A DNA stretch of 13,240 nucleotides from an uncultured Coriobacteriia bacterium (GCA_902478425.1 CABSKV010000038.1:1-13240), one strand, 5' to 3'. Shown: positions 6,982-13,240, counted from the first letter of the stretch. Made by a program: numbers and translations. The notes: generated by a model from the letters alone, not told the origin.

Positions 6982-7791
6982 ATGGCAGTCATCGATGCGC
7001 ACGCGCACATATATCCGGAGAAGATCGCGAGCAAGGCAGTCGATGCCGTGGGTGCGTTCTACGGTGTCGACATGTACGATGGCGGCGGCTGCAGCCCCGG
7101 CACGCCCGACGCGTTGCTCGCCTGCGCAGGCAACTCGCCCATCACGCACTTCATCGTGCACTCGGTCGCCACGAGCCCTCGTGCCGTGACCAGCATCAAC
7201 GACTTCATCGCCGAGCAGGCGCGCCAGCATCCCGAGTTCATTGGATTCGGCACGATGCACCCGGACTTCGAGGACAAGGAAGCCGAGGCCAACCGCGCCA
7301 TCGAGCTCGGCCTGCACGGCTTCAAGATCCACCCCGACACGCAGATGGTCGACACCGACGACCCGCGCCTCATGGAGTTCTACGAAATCATCGCCGGTCG
7401 CCTGCCCATCACGATCCACACCGGCGACTACCGCCACGACTTCTCGCACCCGCGCCGCCTCGCCCGCGTGCTCGACGCCTTCCCCGCCCTCATAGTGGAC
7501 GCGGCGCACTTCGGCGGCTGGTCAATCTACGACCAGGGGTACGATCACCTGGGGAAATACGAGAATCTCTTCATCGACACCTCGAGCTCGCAACCGCTCA
7601 TGGGCGACCGCCACACGGCCGAGCTCGTACGTATGTGGGGAGTCGATCGCGTCATGTGGGGCAGCGACCACCCTATGTGGAGCCCCATCAGCGAATACGA
7701 GGCATTTCGCGGCCTCGGCTTTTCCGACGAAGAGTTCGACGCCATGCTCTGGCACAACGCCGAACGCTTCGCCGGTGTCCAAGTGCGCTAG
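6982..7791 (+). CDS. Amidohydrolase_2 family metal-dependent hydrolase/decarboxylase
   Basis: A 269-residue TIM-barrel enzyme of the amidohydrolase superfamily (ACMSD-like branch, which includes decarboxylases and hydrolases of aromatic or lactone acids). The substrate is unknown. Visible metal-centre residues: DAHAHIYP with H7 and H9, a second-shell KIHPDTQ (115-121), TIHTGDYRHDFSHP with H146, VDAAHFGGW with H176, and MWGSDHPMW with D229. These are the expected strand-end motifs in the expected order. Cytoplasmic, with no signal peptide. The start is well fixed by AAAGGAGG (6970-6977), 4 nt before ATG. It follows the 120-bp repeat and converges on the SDR gene; the two are separated by two hairpins. 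It is not obviously linked to any neighbour's pathway. Confidence 0.88.
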   Translation: MAVIDAHAHIYPEKIASKAVDAVGAFYGVDMYDGGGCSPGTPDALLACAGNSPITHFIVHSVATSPRAVTSINDFIAEQARQHPEFIGFGTMHPDFEDKEAEANRAIELGLHGFKIHPDTQMVDTDDPRLMEFYEIIAGRLPITIHTGDYRHDFSHPRRLARVLDAFPALIVDAAHFGGWSIYDQGYDHLGKYENLFIDTSSSQPLMGDRHTAELVRMWGVDRVMWGSDHPMWSPISEYEAFRGLGFSDEEFDAMLWHNAERFAGVQVR

Positions 7792-7811
7792 CCCCTGTCA
7801 TTTCATGCAAA

Positions 7812-7834
7812 GTCGAGAGGCCTAGCTCTCTGAC
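7812..7834 (+). terminator. Hairpin after the amidohydrolase stop
   Basis: GTCGAGAG (7812-7819) pairs with CTCTC-T-GAC (7826-7834) with one bulged T and a 6-nt loop. It starts 20 nt after the stop; CCCC (7792-7795) and GGGG (7836-7839) could close an outer stem. There is no U-tract, so the terminator role is inferred from position only. Confidence 0.35.
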
Positions 7835-7838
7835 CGGG

Positions 7839-7875
7839 GAAATGAGACAGCGAGACTGAGCACTTGTCTCATTTC
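7839..7875. repeat. Palindromic element at the SDR stop, possible terminator (ATGAGAC family)
   Basis: GAAATGAGACA (7839-7849) and TGTCTCATTTC (7865-7875) form a perfect 11-bp stem around a 15-nt loop. The first base of the right edge is shared with the SDR stop codon (TAG, 7877-7875). The stretch 7843-7859 is identical to 1698-1714, and the ATGAGAC-to-GTCTCAT span is 31 nt in both copies. Confidence 0.75.
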
Positions 7876-8627
7876 TACGTGCGGGCCAGGCCGTCGATGG
7901 GAAGCACGACGCCGGAGATGTAGCTCGCCATGTCGCTTGCGAGGAAGACGACGCCGTTGGCGATGTCCTCGGGCTCGCCCATGCGGCCAAGCGGAATCGT
8001 CGCGATGAGCGGCTTGATGACCTCGTCGGGCAGCGCGTCGACCATATCGGTGTGGATGACGCCCGGGGCAACAGCGTTCACGCGAATGCCCTTGCCCGCA
8101 AGCTCGCGGGCGAGCGAGAGCGTGAGGCCGTTGACGGCGAACTTCGTCGTCGGATAGGCGCTACCGGAAGGCTGGCCGTCACGACTCACCATCGAACTCG
8201 TGTTGATGATGACACCGCTCTCTTGCCCGAGCATGATGCGCACGGCAGCCTGCGAGCAAACGAACACCGCGTTGAGGTTGAGGTCGACGATGCGCTCGAA
8301 CTCCTCGACCGTGTAGTCGACGAGCGGCGTGCGCGAGCTCACGCCCGCGTTGTTACACAGGATGTCGAGGCTCCCGAAGGCATCCACGACCTCGGCAAAC
8401 GCCGCGGCAACGGCGTCGGGGTCATTCAGGTTGGGAGCGATCGCGAGCAGGCGGTCGGCCAGCGTCGCGTCTTCTTCGACGAGCTTGGCGACCGCGGCCT
8501 CGGCCGTCTCCATACGCGATCCGGCAATGGCGACGTTCGCACCGTTCTCGAGCAGCTTGCGCACGATGGCCAAGCCAATTCCGCGCGTTCCGCCGGTCAC
8601 GATGGCGTTCTTTCCTTCGACGAGCAT
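7875..8627 (-). CDS. Short-chain dehydrogenase/reductase (classical SDR, FabG-like)
   Basis: A 250-residue NAD(P)-dependent oxidoreductase with a Rossmann fold. Seen: the cofactor loop TGGTRGIG (11-18), NNAG (92-95), N117 in DLNLN, catalytic S145, Y158 and K162 in the S-x12-Y-x3-K arrangement, PGVIHTD after the active site, and the C-terminal SGVVLPIDGLA strand. Arg15 and the Ser37-Arg38 pair after the second strand, with no Asp there, suggest NADP(H) (inference). The substrate cannot be told: 3-oxoacyl-ACP, sugar, alcohol or hydroxysteroid dehydrogenases all share this layout. Start ATG 8627 is preferred because GGGGAAG lies just upstream; the frame continues to 8663 without a ribosome binding site. 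It follows the his operon on the same strand but is separated by 314 nt containing a terminator candidate, so it is probably transcribed separately. Confidence 0.9.
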   Translation of the reverse strand: MLVEGKNAIVTGGTRGIGLAIVRKLLENGANVAIAGSRMETAEAAVAKLVEEDATLADRLLAIAPNLNDPDAVAAAFAEVVDAFGSLDILCNNAGVSSRTPLVDYTVEEFERIVDLNLNAVFVCSQAAVRIMLGQESGVIINTSSMVSRDGQPSGSAYPTTKFAVNGLTLSLARELAGKGIRVNAVAPGVIHTDMVDALPDEVIKPLIATIPLGRMGEPEDIANGVVFLASDMASYISGVVLPIDGLART

Positions 8628-8649
8628 ATCTTCCCCATTTCTCGAGTGC

Positions 8650-8690
8650 GGGACCGTCTGCACGGAGGCATCCGTCCCTCAGACATTCCC
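8650..8690 (-). promoter_or_regulatory. Structured leader hairpin before the SDR gene
   Basis: On the minus strand GGGA (8690-8687) pairs with TCCC (8653-8650), GTCTG (8684-8680) with CAGAC (8660-8656), and ACGGA (8675-8671) with TCCGT (8666-8662) around a TGCC loop: 14 bp in three stacked helices, ending about 15 nt before the ribosome binding site. No known riboswitch class is recognised. It could be a regulatory leader or simply stable RNA. Confidence 0.35.
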
Positions 8691-8748
8691 GAGCAGCGTA
8701 CCGCATTTTCGCGCAGAAGCGTCGCGAACCGCCGCATTTAACATTCCG

Positions 8749-8777
8749 TTTACATCCCCCACATACCCAGCGCACAA
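8749..8777 (-). promoter_or_regulatory. Possible SDR promoter
   Basis: On the minus strand TTGTGC (8777-8772) and TGTAAA (8754-8749) are 17 nt apart and each match four consensus positions or fewer. The -35 overlaps the right end of the terminator-like dyad, so the same bases may serve both roles. TTAAAT further downstream is a competing -10. Confidence 0.3.
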
Positions 8778-8813
8778 AAATTGTGCCAGTCGCCAAGCTC
8801 CTGACACAATTTT
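8777..8813 (-). terminator. Rho-independent terminator candidate for the his operon
   Basis: In the minus-strand RNA an A-tract, UUGUGUCAG, an 11-nt loop and CUGGCACAA are followed by five U (8780-8776). The 9-bp stem has one G-U pair and is extended by four A-U pairs. The A-stem-U arrangement on this strand fits the end of hisD-hisF transcription, about 130 nt after the hisF stop. Confidence 0.6.
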
Positions 8814-8850
8814 ACCCACCCCTATCTTCGGCGAAACAGGAGATACCGTC

Positions 8851-8935
8851 TTAGGCAAAACACTGCCTAGGCGTCGATGGGACATGCGACCGAGGCGAAT
8901 GGGTTTCTGAGCCTCGGCGCATATCCCATCGACGC
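8851..8935 (-). other. Long imperfect hairpin plus short hairpin directly after hisF
   Basis: GCGTCGATGGGA (8871-8882) and TCCCATCGACGC (8924-8935) pair perfectly; after one mismatch atgcg (8884-8888) pairs with cgcat (8918-8922), then after one bulge ccgaggc (8890-8896) pairs with gcctcgg (8911-8917), around a 14-nt loop. That is 24 bp in total. Next to it taggca (8852-8857) pairs with tgccta (8864-8869). There is no U-tract after the large stem. It may stabilise the his mRNA 3' end or be a small RNA or repeat. Confidence 0.5.
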
Positions 8936-8941
8936 CCGACA

Positions 8942-9706
8942 TCACAACCGCACCGGTATCCCCTGTTTCGCCATGTACTCCTTAACTTGGCGCACCGTGA
9001 GCTCGCCGAAGTGAAAGACGCTGGCCGCGAGCACGGCATCGGCCTCACCCTCGATGATGCCCTCGGCGAAGTGCTCGAGCTTGCCCACGCCGCCGCTCGC
9101 GATGACGGGGATGTCGACCGCGCGTGCGACCGTGCGCGTGAGCGCGATGTCGAAGCCGTCCTTCGAGCCATCGCAGTCCATGCTCGTGAGCAGGATCTCA
9201 CCGGCACCACACCGCGCCGCCTCGCGCGCCCACTCGATGGCGTCGATACCCGTGTCCTTGCGCCCGCCGTGCACGTACGCCGTCCACCTATCCGAGCCAT
9301 CTGAGGCCCTCTTGGCGTCGATAGCGACCAGAATCGCCTGGCTGCCGAAGGCGAGCGCACCGGCGGTGATAATGGAGGGATCCGCCAGCGCGGCGGAATT
9401 GAGCGACACCTTGTCGGCACCGGCGGCGATCATCTGCCGCATGTCGTCAACCGTCTTGAAGCCACCGCCCACGGCATACGGAATGTGCACCTCCTCGCTC
9501 GCGCGCGACGCCATCGCGATGGTCGTCTTGCGCCCCTCGTGCGTCGCGGTGATGTCGAGGAAGATGACCTCGTCCGCGCCTTGCTCGTCATATGCGTTGG
9601 CCAGGTCGACAGGGTCGCCCGCATCGCGCAGGTTGACGAAGTTCACGCCCTTGACGACGCGCCCGTCCTTCACGTCCAGGCAGGGAATGACGCGCTTCGT
9701 CAGCAT
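8942..9706 (-). CDS. hisF: Imidazole glycerol phosphate synthase, cyclase subunit
   Basis: Condenses PRFAR with ammonia delivered by HisH, giving imidazole glycerol phosphate and AICAR in the cytoplasm. The 254-residue TIM barrel has the two catalytic aspartates at exactly the family positions, D11 (RVIPCLDVKDGRVVKG) and D130 (LVAIDAKR), plus the phosphate-binding loops AVGGGFKTVDD (78-88) and VIASGGVGKLEHF (201-213) and LLTSMDCDGSKDGFD (172-186). Its ATG overlaps the end of hisA by 7 nt (ATGCTGA), and its Shine-Dalgarno AGGAGG lies within the last hisA codons, so the two are translationally coupled. It is the last gene of the operon here; hisI does not follow. Confidence 0.97.
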   Translation of the reverse strand: MLTKRVIPCLDVKDGRVVKGVNFVNLRDAGDPVDLANAYDEQGADEVIFLDITATHEGRKTTIAMASRASEEVHIPYAVGGGFKTVDDMRQMIAAGADKVSLNSAALADPSIITAGALAFGSQAILVAIDAKRASDGSDRWTAYVHGGRKDTGIDAIEWAREAARCGAGEILLTSMDCDGSKDGFDIALTRTVARAVDIPVIASGGVGKLEHFAEGIIEGEADAVLAASVFHFGELTVRQVKEYMAKQGIPVRL

Positions 9707-10434
9707 GAGGCCTCCTCACACGCGGCGATGCCCTCGGCGACCGTGAACGCGCCCTCGTAGATGGCGCGTCCGGTGATGACGCCGTCAATGCTGCCTGCAG
9801 GAAGCTCGCCGAGCGCGTAGATATCCGCGAGCGTCGCCACGCCGCCCGATGCCGTGATCGGGAAGCCCGCGACCTGCGCGAGTCGCCCGTAAGCGGCCGC
9901 GTCGATGCCCGTCTGCATGCCATCGCGCGCGATGTCGGTGTAGACGAGTTCGTGAATGCCGCGGTCCTTGAGCTCGGCGACGAGTTCGACCGCCGGCGTC
10001 GACGTGCCCTCGCGCCAGCCCTCGATGGCGACCATGCCGTCCTTGGCGTCGATGCCGGCGACGATGTTATCGGCATGTGCCGCCACGGCCGCCTCGCAAA
10101 ACGCCGGGTCACGCACGAGCGCGCTGCCGAGCACGAGGCGTGTCGCCCCCGCGTCCAGGTAGCGCTCGAGCGTCTCCATGCTGCGAATGCCGCCGCCGAT
10201 CTCGATCTCGACGCTCGTCTCGCGGGCGATGCGCGAAATGACGTCGATGTTCGTGGGTGCGCCGTCACGCGCGCCGTCGAGGTCGACGATGTGGATGCGC
10301 TGCGCACCAGCCTCCTCGAAGAGCCGCGCCTGCGCGACGGCATCCTCGTTGTAGACGGTCACCTGCGCGTAATCGCCCTTCTTCAGACGCACCGCGCGCC
10401 CATCGAGTATGTCGATTGCGGGGACGAGAATCAT
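9700..10434 (-). CDS. hisA: ProFAR isomerase (phosphoribosylformimino-AICAR-P isomerase)
   Basis: Isomerises ProFAR to PRFAR, the substrate of HisF-HisH. The 244-residue TIM barrel carries catalytic D8 (LVPAIDILDGRAVRL), D129 (VAGIDAKDG), the phosphate loop EIGGGIRSMETL (78-89), TDIARDGMQTG (166-176) and ASGGVATLADI (195-205). Whether it also works as TrpF, as the actinobacterial PriA does, cannot be decided from the sequence. GGCAGGTAGAAG precedes ATG. It is separated from hisH by a 74-nt AT-rich gap, the only sizeable gap in the operon, and overlaps hisF by 7 nt. Confidence 0.96.
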   Translation of the reverse strand: MILVPAIDILDGRAVRLKKGDYAQVTVYNEDAVAQARLFEEAGAQRIHIVDLDGARDGAPTNIDVISRIARETSVEIEIGGGIRSMETLERYLDAGATRLVLGSALVRDPAFCEAAVAAHADNIVAGIDAKDGMVAIEGWREGTSTPAVELVAELKDRGIHELVYTDIARDGMQTGIDAAAYGRLAQVAGFPITASGGVATLADIYALGELPAGSIDGVITGRAIYEGAFTVAEGIAACEEASC

Positions 10435-10508
10435 CTTCTACCTGCCGTTTCTTCCCGTATCTTGGTCAAATCAACTTTCTTGGTCAAAACATCTAATTTT
10501 GAGCAAGT
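10435..10508 (-). promoter_or_regulatory. AT-rich hisH-hisA gap with an 11-bp direct repeat
   Basis: The minus strand carries TTTGACCAAGA twice (10488-10478 and 10470-10460), exactly 18 bp apart. TTGACC is close to a -35 hexamer, but no good -10 is found at a proper distance (CAAGAT is the nearest). It may be an internal promoter, an activator or repressor site with helically spaced half-sites, or an intramolecular remnant. Confidence 0.35.
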
Positions 10509-11177
10509 TTACGCGCTCTCAACGATCTTGCCGAAGTTCTCGAGGAGGCGTAATCCCAGGTGAGAGGACTTTTCGGGGTGGAACTGCACGCCGAATATGT
10601 TGTCGCGTTCCACCGCGGCGGCAAAGCGCCGGGCATGCTCGCTCGTCGCCACCAAATCGGCCGCGTCATCGGGCACCGCGCAATACGAATGCGTGAAGTA
10701 GAAGTAGCCACCGTCCTCGATGCCGGCAAAGAGCCGCGTCGATCCGGCGTGCTCCTCGAGCTCCCGGTACTCGACCGAGTTCCAGCCCACGTGCGGGATC
10801 TTGTGCTTGGCGCCGCTCGCGTCAATCGCGGCCATGCGCTCGACGTGACCGGGCAGAGCTCCCAGGCCCGCCAGACGCTCGCCGGGCTCGCAGCCCTCGT
10901 CACCCCAGTCGAAGAGCAGGTGCATGCCGAGGCAAATCCCCAGGAAGGGCACGCCGCTGGCGACGGCCTCGCGCAGCGCGTCGGCCTGTCCCGTCTCCTC
11001 CATCGTCATCATCGCGTCGGCAAACGCGCCCACGCCGGGCAGCACGACGCCATCGGCGGCCAGGATGTCGGCGGCCGAGTCGGTGATGCGCGCGTCGAAG
11101 CCCGCATCGGCAAGGCCACGCTGCACGCTTGCCAGGTTGCCCTTGCAGTAGTCGATGACGGCAATCGAAGCAGCCAT
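10509..11177 (-). CDS. hisH: Imidazole glycerol phosphate synthase, glutamine amidotransferase subunit
   Basis: Hydrolyses glutamine and passes ammonia to HisF. The 222-residue class I amidotransferase has the oxyanion-strand motif VLPGVGAFADAM (45-56), the nucleophile C82 in FLGICLGMHLLF, IPHVGWNSVEY (127-137) and the catalytic dyad H200 and E202 in VQFHPEKSS. Start ATG 11177 overlaps the hisB stop by one base (TGATG), the classical coupling arrangement; a GTG one codon upstream is possible but less likely. AAGGG lies about 10 nt before ATG. Confidence 0.96.
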   Translation of the reverse strand: MAASIAVIDYCKGNLASVQRGLADAGFDARITDSAADILAADGVVLPGVGAFADAMMTMEETGQADALREAVASGVPFLGICLGMHLLFDWGDEGCEPGERLAGLGALPGHVERMAAIDASGAKHKIPHVGWNSVEYRELEEHAGSTRLFAGIEDGGYFYFTHSYCAVPDDAADLVATSEHARRFAAAVERDNIFGVQFHPEKSSHLGLRLLENFGKIVESA

Positions 11178-11767
11178 CACAGCACGCCCTTGGTCGAGGG
11201 CACCACGTCGGCGATGCGCGGATCGATGGCCACGGCGGCGCTGATGGCACGCGCGGCAGCCTTGAACGCCGCTTCGAGGATGTGATGCATGTTTCGCCCG
11301 GTCACGGAGCGAATGTTGAGCGTCGCGCCCATGTTGGCGGCCAGCGCGATGAAGAACTCCTGCGCGAGCGTCACGTCGAAGCTGCCGAGCAGCGGGCAGG
11401 TCATCTCGACGTCATAGTGCAGCTGACCGCGCCCGGAGATGTCGACCGCCGCCATGACGAGCGCCTCGTCCATCGGCAACAGAATCGAGCCGTAGCGCAC
11501 GATGCCGCGACAATCGCCGAGCGCCTGCGCGAAGCACTGCCCGAGCACGATGCCGCAATCCTCGACCGTGTGATGCGCCTCGACGTCCACATCGCCCACG
11601 CAACGCACGCGCAAGTCGAAGAGCCCGTGGCGCCCGAAGGCGTCGAGCATGTGGTCGAAGAACGGCACGCCCGTATCGATGTCGGTCTTGCCGCGTCCGT
11701 CGAGGTCAAGCCGTATCGTGATATCGGTCTCGCGCGTCGTGCGCGTTATCTCGGCAATTCGCTCCAT
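11177..11767 (-). CDS. hisB: Imidazoleglycerol-phosphate dehydratase
   Basis: Dehydrates imidazole glycerol phosphate to imidazole acetol phosphate using Mn. The 196-residue, monofunctional form (no phosphatase domain) shows GVPFFDHMLDAFGRH (33-47), DVEAHHTVEDCGI (61-73) and RNMHHILEAAFKAAARA (158-174), the duplicated HH/E metal-binding motifs, and ends with the family's STKGVL. AAGGAAAG precedes ATG by a few bases. It starts 10 nt after hisC and overlaps hisH by one base. Histidinol-phosphate phosphatase must therefore be encoded elsewhere. Confidence 0.97.
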   Translation of the reverse strand: MERIAEITRTTRETDITIRLDLDGRGKTDIDTGVPFFDHMLDAFGRHGLFDLRVRCVGDVDVEAHHTVEDCGIVLGQCFAQALGDCRGIVRYGSILLPMDEALVMAAVDISGRGQLHYDVEMTCPLLGSFDVTLAQEFFIALAANMGATLNIRSVTGRNMHHILEAAFKAAARAISAAVAIDPRIADVVPSTKGVL

Positions 11768-11777
11768 ATCTTTCCTT

Positions 11778-12863
11778 TCAGCGCTGATTCGCCAAATCGT
11801 CGAGCTCGACCTTGAGCGCGTCGAGGAAGCGGTCGTTCTCCTCGGGCGTGCCCACGGTCACGCGCAGGCAGCCGGCCAGGTGGTTCTCGCCCGACACGTT
11901 GCGCACGAGCACCGAGTGCTTCTCGTCCAGGTCGTTCCACATCCGCATCGCGAACGGCAGCTTGATCATGACGAAGTTGGCCTCGCTCGGATACACCGTC
12001 ACCTTGTCGAACTCGGACAGCGCGGCGATAAGTCGGTCGCGCTCGGTGCGCGTCTGCTCGATGCCCTCGTCGAAGAGCAACCGGTTGCGCACAACCTCCT
12101 CGCCCACGATCTGGCTGATGGCGTCGACCGAGTAGGGCTGGCGCACCTTCTTGAACTCGTTGATGACGCTCATGTTGCCGAGGAAGTATCCCAGGCGAAT
12201 GCCCGCGCAACGATACGCCTTCGAGAAGGTGTGCAGGATGAGCAGGTTCTCGTACTCGTCGAGCAGCTTGGCCGCGCTCTCGTCCGCGAACTCGCCGTAC
12301 GCCTCGTCGACGAGCACAAGCGCGTCGCTGGCGTCCAGGATGCGCCGAATGTCCTCGAGCGGCGTCATCGTGCCCGTCGGGTTGTTCGGGTTCGTGATGA
12401 CGACGATGTCGATGTCGCCCTTGGCCAGGCGCTCGCAGGCGCGGTCGGCGTCGATGGACCAGTCGCCTTCGCGACGCGGCATGTTGACGACCTGCGTGTT
12501 CGTGAGCACGGCGTTCGTCTCGTATACCGAGAAGGTCGGTGGGAAGGTCAACAGCGAGCGCCCCGGGCCGCCCCAGGCGACGAAGATGTCGTAGAGCAGC
12601 TCGTCGCCGCCGTTGCCGACGAGCACGTTGGCCGCCTTGAGGCCATGCCATTCGGCGATCGCGACGCGCAGCGCGTTGGCGAGCGGGTCGGGATAGCGGT
12701 TGAAGTCGAGCGTGCGCACGCGCTCGATGACGGCGTCAAGCACCTCGTCGGGCACGTTGAGCGGGCTCTCGTTCGCAGAAAGCAACGTATTGCTTTTCTT
12801 GTACTTCGGATCGTAGGGCAGCATCCCCACGAGCGCGTCCGCGCTGCGTCGCAGCTCTCTCAT
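11778..12863 (-). CDS. hisC: Histidinol-phosphate aminotransferase
   Basis: PLP-dependent transfer of the glutamate amino group to imidazole acetol phosphate. The 361-residue fold-type I product shows LSANESPLNVPDEV (28-41), RYPDP (56-60), VGNGGDELL (82-90), NPNNPTG (158-164), VDEAYGEF (185-192), the PLP lysine K215 in HTFSKAYRCAGIRLGYF, and the carboxylate-binding Arg in CLRVTVG (R334). Its Shine-Dalgarno GAGGAG is formed by the last two Glu codons of hisD just before the TAG, so hisD and hisC are closely coupled across a 6-nt gap. Confidence 0.97.
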   Translation of the reverse strand: MRELRRSADALVGMLPYDPKYKKSNTLLSANESPLNVPDEVLDAVIERVRTLDFNRYPDPLANALRVAIAEWHGLKAANVLVGNGGDELLYDIFVAWGGPGRSLLTFPPTFSVYETNAVLTNTQVVNMPRREGDWSIDADRACERLAKGDIDIVVITNPNNPTGTMTPLEDIRRILDASDALVLVDEAYGEFADESAAKLLDEYENLLILHTFSKAYRCAGIRLGYFLGNMSVINEFKKVRQPYSVDAISQIVGEEVVRNRLLFDEGIEQTRTERDRLIAALSEFDKVTVYPSEANFVMIKLPFAMRMWNDLDEKHSVLVRNVSGENHLAGCLRVTVGTPEENDRFLDALKVELDDLANQR

Positions 12864-12869
12864 GCGCGT

Positions 12870-13240
12870 CTACTCCTCGTCGTGGTCGCAGCCACACCCG
12901 CAACCGCATTCGTGCTCGTCATCCTCGCCGGCGAGCTGGTCGGTCACGTACTCCATGAACTTGAGTCGCAGGTCGACCGAGCGTCCGTGCGCCCATAATC
13001 CCTCGCGCGCGGCCATCGTCATGACGGCGTCGGAGTCGGTCTCGAGCGCGTCGAACGAGTAGCTCAGCACCGAGCTCTTCTTCACGAAGTCGTCGACCGA
13101 AAGCGGGCTCGAGAACGCGGCGGTGCCGCCGGTCGGAAGCGTGTGGTTGGGGCCGGCCGCATAATCGCCCACGGCCTCCGGCGTCCAGGGGCCGAGGAAG
13201 ATGGCGCCGGCGTTGCGCACCGCGCCCAGAAGTTCCCACG
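12870..13240 (-). CDS. hisD: Histidinol dehydrogenase, C-terminal part with a Cys/His/acid-rich tail
   Basis: Only the last 122 full codons are in the window; the gene continues past the right edge. HisD is a zinc enzyme that oxidises histidinol to histidine in two NAD steps. Family features: AIFLGPWTPEAVGDYAAGPNHTLPT, with the conserved GDYAAGPNH segment, then SSPLSVDDFVKKSSVL. Beyond the usual end the protein continues with YVTDQLAGEDDEHECGCGCGCDHDEE: four Cys alternating with Gly, two His and many acidic residues. That tail is not part of the ordinary HisD fold and looks metal-binding. The final Glu codons serve as the hisC ribosome binding site. Confidence 0.95.
   Translation of the reverse strand, partial: WELLGAVRNAGAIFLGPWTPEAVGDYAAGPNHTLPTGGTAAFSSPLSVDDFVKKSSVLSYSFDALETDSDAVMTMAAREGLWAHGRSVDLRLKFMEYVTDQLAGEDDEHECGCGCGCDHDEE

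Larger units (their letters stand above)
8628..8941. other. 314-nt gene-free interval between hisF and the SDR gene
   Basis: No credible coding frame is seen on either strand. It holds, in the minus-strand direction, a long hairpin and a short hairpin just after hisF (8935-8851), a terminator-like dyad (8813-8777), a possible promoter (8777-8749) and a structured SDR leader (8690-8650), each listed separately. It is visibly richer in A+T around 8735-8860 than the genes beside it. Confidence 0.7.

Noticed and set aside
1694..7875. Spaced palindromes as a CRISPR array
   Set aside because: Units are kilobases apart, not regularly spaced, and there are no spacers or cas genes.
11649..12998. 449-codon plus-strand frame antisense to hisC and hisB
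   Set aside because: Shadow of the his operon on the other strand; no recognisable domain and rich in Val, Ala, Arg and His.

Overview
The window is GC-rich bacterial chromosome with short intergenic gaps. It looks like a gut-type actinobacterium of the class Coriobacteriia (Eggerthellaceae or Collinsella relatives). That assignment is inference from the gene set and codon use: a dimeric eukaryote-like NADP isocitrate dehydrogenase, a membrane-anchored spermidine-synthase-like protein, a HelD helicase, a family-6 DNA glycosylase and a compact hisD-C-B-H-A-F operon. No rRNA, tRNA, insertion-sequence transposase, phage gene or CRISPR array is visible.

Left part (1-8.6 kb): single genes facing in different directions. 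A truncated minus-strand gene (N-terminus of a probable BspA-type leucine-rich-repeat protein) diverges from icd. Icd converges on a membrane-anchored spermidine-synthase/methyltransferase-like gene, which diverges from helD. HelD is followed by an M20D peptidase/amidohydrolase, which converges on a hypoxanthine/uracil-DNA glycosylase. That gene diverges from a metal-dependent amidohydrolase_2, which converges on a short-chain dehydrogenase (SDR). These are housekeeping and accessory enzymes with no obvious common pathway.

Right part (8.9-13.2 kb): a minus-strand histidine biosynthesis operon, hisD (partial)-hisC-hisB-hisH-hisA-hisF, tightly packed with overlaps or gaps of at most 10 nt, except for a 74-nt AT-rich gap between hisH and hisA. 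HisH and HisF form the imidazole-glycerol-phosphate synthase, HisA feeds it, and HisB, HisC and HisD finish the pathway. A good Rho-independent terminator candidate and further hairpins lie beyond hisF. hisG, hisE, hisI and hisZ are not in the window.

The most unusual structure is a set of palindromic intergenic elements. Four begin with ATGAGAC and end with GTCTCAT: 31-nt copies at 1697 and 7842, a 35-nt copy at 4858, and a 120-nt composite at 6739-6858 that contains a perfect 33-bp inverted repeat. A fifth palindrome, unrelated in sequence, sits at 6209-6239. Except for the composite, which lies between two divergent gene starts, each sits at a gene 3' end and overlaps or touches a stop codon. 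They look like a REP/BIME- or MITE-like repeat family doubling as 3'-end hairpins. No complete undescribed defence or metabolic system was identified.
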